A program made the translations under genes and the position numbers. The notes under the pieces were generated by a model. It was not told the DNA's origin. It was given only the letters and a program-made list of their open reading frames with translations, and did no database searches. A DNA stretch of 64,000 nt from Saccharicrinis sp965230625 (GTDB lineage Bacteria; Bacteroidota; Bacteroidia; Bacteroidales; Marinilabiliaceae): NCBI GenBank assembly GCA_965230625.1, contig CBDDLL010000002.1, forward strand, positions 620,001 to 684,000, in the 5' to 3' direction. Positions 63,116 through 64,000 of the stretch are shown here, one piece after another. Each line of letters starts with the position of its first letter. The first letter of the stretch is position 1.

Positions 63116-63859
63116 ATGCTCAAGGCTATTATTATAGATGATGAAATTTCTGCTAGGCAAAGTATAGAAAAAATATTACAAATGTATCTTCACGATGTTA
63201 TAGAAGTTGTAGCTTCTGGAGATAATTTAACTGATGGTATTTCTTTTATTAAGAAATTCAATCCAGATATTGTATTTCTTGACATATCTATGCCCAATCA
63301 ATCCGGTCTTGATCTTTTTAATTACTTTGATACTATTAGTTTTGATGTTGTTTTTATTACTGCTCATCAACAATATGCTGTTGATGCAGTTGGTTTAGGT
63401 GCTTCTGGATATTTACTAAAACCTATTAAACCTAAATCCATTGTTGATACTGTTCTCAAAATAAACCTGAAAAAAAATTCTGAAACAAACAATTCGCAAC
63501 AAAACGTTGATATAGCTTATAATAATTGTAAGCTGCTAGTAAATCATCAAAAGGGAGTTCATATTGTTTCGTACAACGAAATTAAAGCAATTATTGCAGA
63601 CGGTAATTATTGTAAAATATTTAAAATCTCCGGTGATCCCTTATATGTTTCCAGAACGCTTGGAAGTATTGAAGATAACTTACCTAAAAATCACTTTTTT
63701 AGAACTCACAGATCTTCAATAGTAAATCTTAATTTTATTACTGAAATTGATAAAGAAAAGAATCTAATACACTTGACTGATGTAGATATTCCATTAGCAT
63801 CCGCTAATTTAAAACCTCTAATCGAAGAATTGTCAAAATTGGCTAACAACTATATATAA
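63116..63859 (+). CDS. LytTR-family response regulator
   Basis: A 247-residue regulator with a receiver domain (about 1-118; phosphorylation site D56 in DIVFLDISMP, acidic pair at IIDDE, and KPIKP) and a C-terminal LytTR DNA-binding domain (about 145-245; HIVSYNEIKAIIADGNYCKIF, FFRTHRSSIVNLNFI). Its cognate is usually a histidine kinase of the LytS/His_kinase (pfam06580) type next to it; none is seen in the window, as upstream lies elbB and downstream only a fragment of an opposite gene. It may be an orphan or its kinase may lie elsewhere. Confidence 0.92.
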   Translation: MLKAIIIDDEISARQSIEKILQMYLHDVIEVVASGDNLTDGISFIKKFNPDIVFLDISMPNQSGLDLFNYFDTISFDVVFITAHQQYAVDAVGLGASGYLLKPIKPKSIVDTVLKINLKKNSETNNSQQNVDIAYNNCKLLVNHQKGVHIVSYNEIKAIIADGNYCKIFKISGDPLYVSRTLGSIEDNLPKNHFFRTHRSSIVNLNFITEIDKEKNLIHLTDVDIPLASANLKPLIEELSKLANNYI

Positions 63860-63914
63860 TTTACAGGTGCATTTAAGAAGATATTGCTTAAAGCCTATAT
63901 AGATAATTAAAATC

Positions 63915-64000
63915 TCATAGCAAACCATTATCAATCATTAATATAATATGCTCAATCATAGCATCATCTCCTTTGCTATCATATTCCGATTTTAAGTTAG
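63915..64000 (-). CDS. C-terminal end of a leftward gene (cut by window edge)
   Basis: The minus strand is open from the window edge to a TGA at 63915-63917 and ends KGDDAMIEHIILMIDNGLL. The even amphipathic helix pattern looks like coding sequence, but with 28 codons nothing can be said about function. Confidence 0.4.
   Translation of the reverse strand, partial: NLKSEYDSKGDDAMIEHIILMIDNGLL

Overview
This AT-rich window (roughly one third G+C by eye) comes from a member of the Bacteroidota, most likely a marine or sediment Bacteroidales/Marinilabiliales-type organism. The evidence is a SusC/SusD pair with a full polysaccharide utilisation locus (PUL), several Type IX secretion (T9SS) C-terminal sorting domains, a gingipain-type C25 protease, many lipoproteins with short SPII signals, Bacteroidota-type TAnnTTTG -7 boxes, and a bacteroidal RecA. 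The genus cannot be fixed from sequence reading alone.

Layout. 1-1708: a periplasmic binding domain fused to OmpA, and the start of a second exported protein. 2370-3700: a scar made of two broken insertion sequences (IS3 family and ISAon1 type) joined head to head. 3741-4078: a tRNA cluster (Ser-GCT, Pro-TGG, Pro-TGG) with a terminator. 4237-8618: a leftward group with a TPR/PD40/SPOR envelope protein, ClpS, NfeD and flotillin FloA. 8840-16421: rightward housekeeping and single genes (Bcp, RecA, RarD-like transporter, small conserved protein, S9 peptidase, Hanks-type kinase, membrane metallophosphoesterase). 16573-21215: leftward genes for a flavodoxin-fold oxidoreductase, Crp/Fnr regulator, cupin, Cys-rich ECF sigma factor and M49-like metallopeptidase, interrupted by palindromic intergenic elements. 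22027-31807: secreted and surface proteins (C25 protease with PKD/GEVED/T9SS domains, a YadA-head-like protein, a small T9SS protein), DoxX, DgkA, a truncated DUF418 protein and unknowns. 31849-32613: L,D-transpeptidase.

The centre of the window is a leftward PUL of about 24 kb (56750 down to the terminator near 32652) that looks built for laminarin, i.e. beta-1,3-glucan with beta-1,6 branches. In transcription order it holds a Reg_prop/Y_Y_Y sensor with a LuxR-type HTH, SusC, SusD, a PKD surface glycan-binding lipoprotein, two GH16 lipoproteins, a 1145-residue cytosolic phosphorylase-like enzyme of the GH94/GH149/GH161 group, three GH17 enzymes (two without signal peptide, one lipoprotein), a GPH-type sugar symporter, a GH30 lipoprotein and a GH3 lipoprotein. 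The inferred flow is: GH16 enzymes cut laminarin at the cell surface, SusCD imports oligomers, GH30, GH3 and GH17 trim them in the periplasm, the symporter carries short oligomers inwards, and the cytosolic GH17 pair and the phosphorylase finish the breakdown, saving energy as glucose 1-phosphate.

56931-64000: a TPR protein with a DUF3859 protein, a GH13 amylase-like secreted protein whose catalytic residues are all replaced, ElbB, small membrane ORFs, and a LytTR response regulator. The most unusual items are the degenerate GH13 protein, the cytosolic arm of the laminarin locus, a membrane-protein gene with no ATG/GTG/TTG near its strong Shine-Dalgarno sequence, and several unrelated-looking long inverted repeats between genes.
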